Below are positions 5,696-6,014 of a stretch of 6,014 bases of DNA, piece by piece. Position 1 is the stretch's first letter. The number at the start of each line of letters is the position of its first letter. Location of the stretch: contig JAOTXR010000146.1 of the NCBI GenBank assembly GCA_029862285.1, forward strand, positions 1 through 6,014, given 5' to 3'. Under the pieces are notes generated by a model. The model did not search any database. It had not been told where the DNA came from and saw only the letters and a list, made by a program, of their open reading frames with translations. The position numbers were made by a program, and so were the translations under genes. Origin of the DNA: Gammaproteobacteria bacterium (GTDB lineage Bacteria > Pseudomonadota > Gammaproteobacteria > Steroidobacterales > JABDKV01).

Positions 5696-6014
5696 ATGAC
5701 TGATGTTAACGGAAAAATAAAACCGACAAGGCAAACCGCTTCGTTACTGGTGCTCTCAATGGCATTGTGCTGTTGCCCCGCTGCCTGGGCGCAGGATGAC
5801 GCCGACCTGGCAAAGAAGCTGGCCAATCCGGTGGCTGCATTAATCAGCGTACCGATCCAGGCGAATTTCGACGACAATTTCGGGCCCAATGACGCCGGCT
5901 CGATCTGGCGAATCAATGTCCAGCCCGTGATCCCGTTTTCGTTCAATGAAGACTGGAACCTGATATCCAGGACGATTGTGCCCCTGATCGACCAGGACGA
6001 TTTTCCGGTTAGCG
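5696..6014 (+). CDS. Outer-membrane protein of the 'neuromedin U'/MetA-like type, N-terminal part
   Basis: This gene is cut by the right end of the window, with 106 codons visible from the ATG at 5696. It begins MTDVNGKIKPTRQ, then a hydrophobic stretch with three consecutive cysteines (SLLVLSMALCCCPAAWA) and a likely signal peptidase I site after AWA, residue 32. The mature start DDADLAKKLANPVAALISVPIQANFD and the following INVQPVIPFSFNEDWNLISRTIVPLIDQDDF match my memory of bacterial proteins mislabelled 'neuromedin U', which resemble the MetA phenol-degradation outer-membrane family. No relation to the animal peptide is implied. These are predicted outer-membrane barrels of unknown substrate. 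The gene lies 54 bases after the previous outer-membrane gene and has a good RBS, so co-transcription is likely. Confidence 0.85.
   Translation, partial: MTDVNGKIKPTRQTASLLVLSMALCCCPAAWAQDDADLAKKLANPVAALISVPIQANFDDNFGPNDAGSIWRINVQPVIPFSFNEDWNLISRTIVPLIDQDDFPVS

Noticed and set aside
5750..5800. Lipoprotein signal (lipobox) at the LCCCP stretch of the neuromedin U-like protein
   Set aside because: The residues before the cysteines (MAL) do not fit the lipobox, and a normal signal peptidase I site, AWA before Q, follows directly.

Overview
The window looks like chromosomal DNA of a Gram-negative proteobacterium. Three things point that way: two consecutive predicted outer-membrane beta-barrel proteins with type I signal peptides, a membrane-anchored parvulin, and moderately GC-rich coding DNA. 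DUF3604, HupE/UreJ-type and 'neuromedin U'-annotated proteins are, from memory, frequent in marine Gammaproteobacteria. A gammaproteobacterium is therefore the best guess, but no marker gene is present to prove it.

Layout, left to right. (1) 1-1105, plus strand: the C-terminal part of a DUF3604 protein whose start lies outside the window. (2) 1106-1363: a 258-base gap. Its left part carries a half copy of a dispersed palindromic repeat and a strong hairpin. Its right part carries an ordered array of six 11-bp half-sites wrapped around a sigma70-like promoter. (3) 1364-2467, plus strand: a class II Fic protein with an N-terminal inhibitory motif, an intact Fic core and a C-terminal winged helix. 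(4) 2468-2532: a short convergent gap with an imperfect hairpin. (5) 2533-4484, minus strand: a two-gene operon, membrane-anchored parvulin first and HupE/UreJ-family membrane protein second, the coding regions abutting or overlapping. (6) 4485-4798: a 314-base divergent gap with a complete 77-bp palindromic repeat and a short tandem duplication. (7) 4799-5641, plus strand: a predicted outer-membrane barrel protein. (8) 5696-6014, plus strand: the start of a second outer-membrane protein of the neuromedin U/MetA-like type, cut by the window end.

How the genes may work together. The parvulin and HupE/UreJ genes are almost certainly co-transcribed and both products act at the inner membrane or periplasm. 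I recall DUF3604 genes near such pairs in other genomes, so the Fic gene and its operator array may be a self-contained module inserted between functionally related neighbours. That is inference. The most distinctive signal is the Fic control region: two composite units, each made of three half-sites in 11-7-11-5-11 geometry, repeat at exactly 54 bp. The half-sites are conserved and the spacers are not. The -35/-10 elements lie inside the array and the last half-site covers the ribosome binding site. Because the Fic protein ends in a winged helix, autoregulation is the simplest model.
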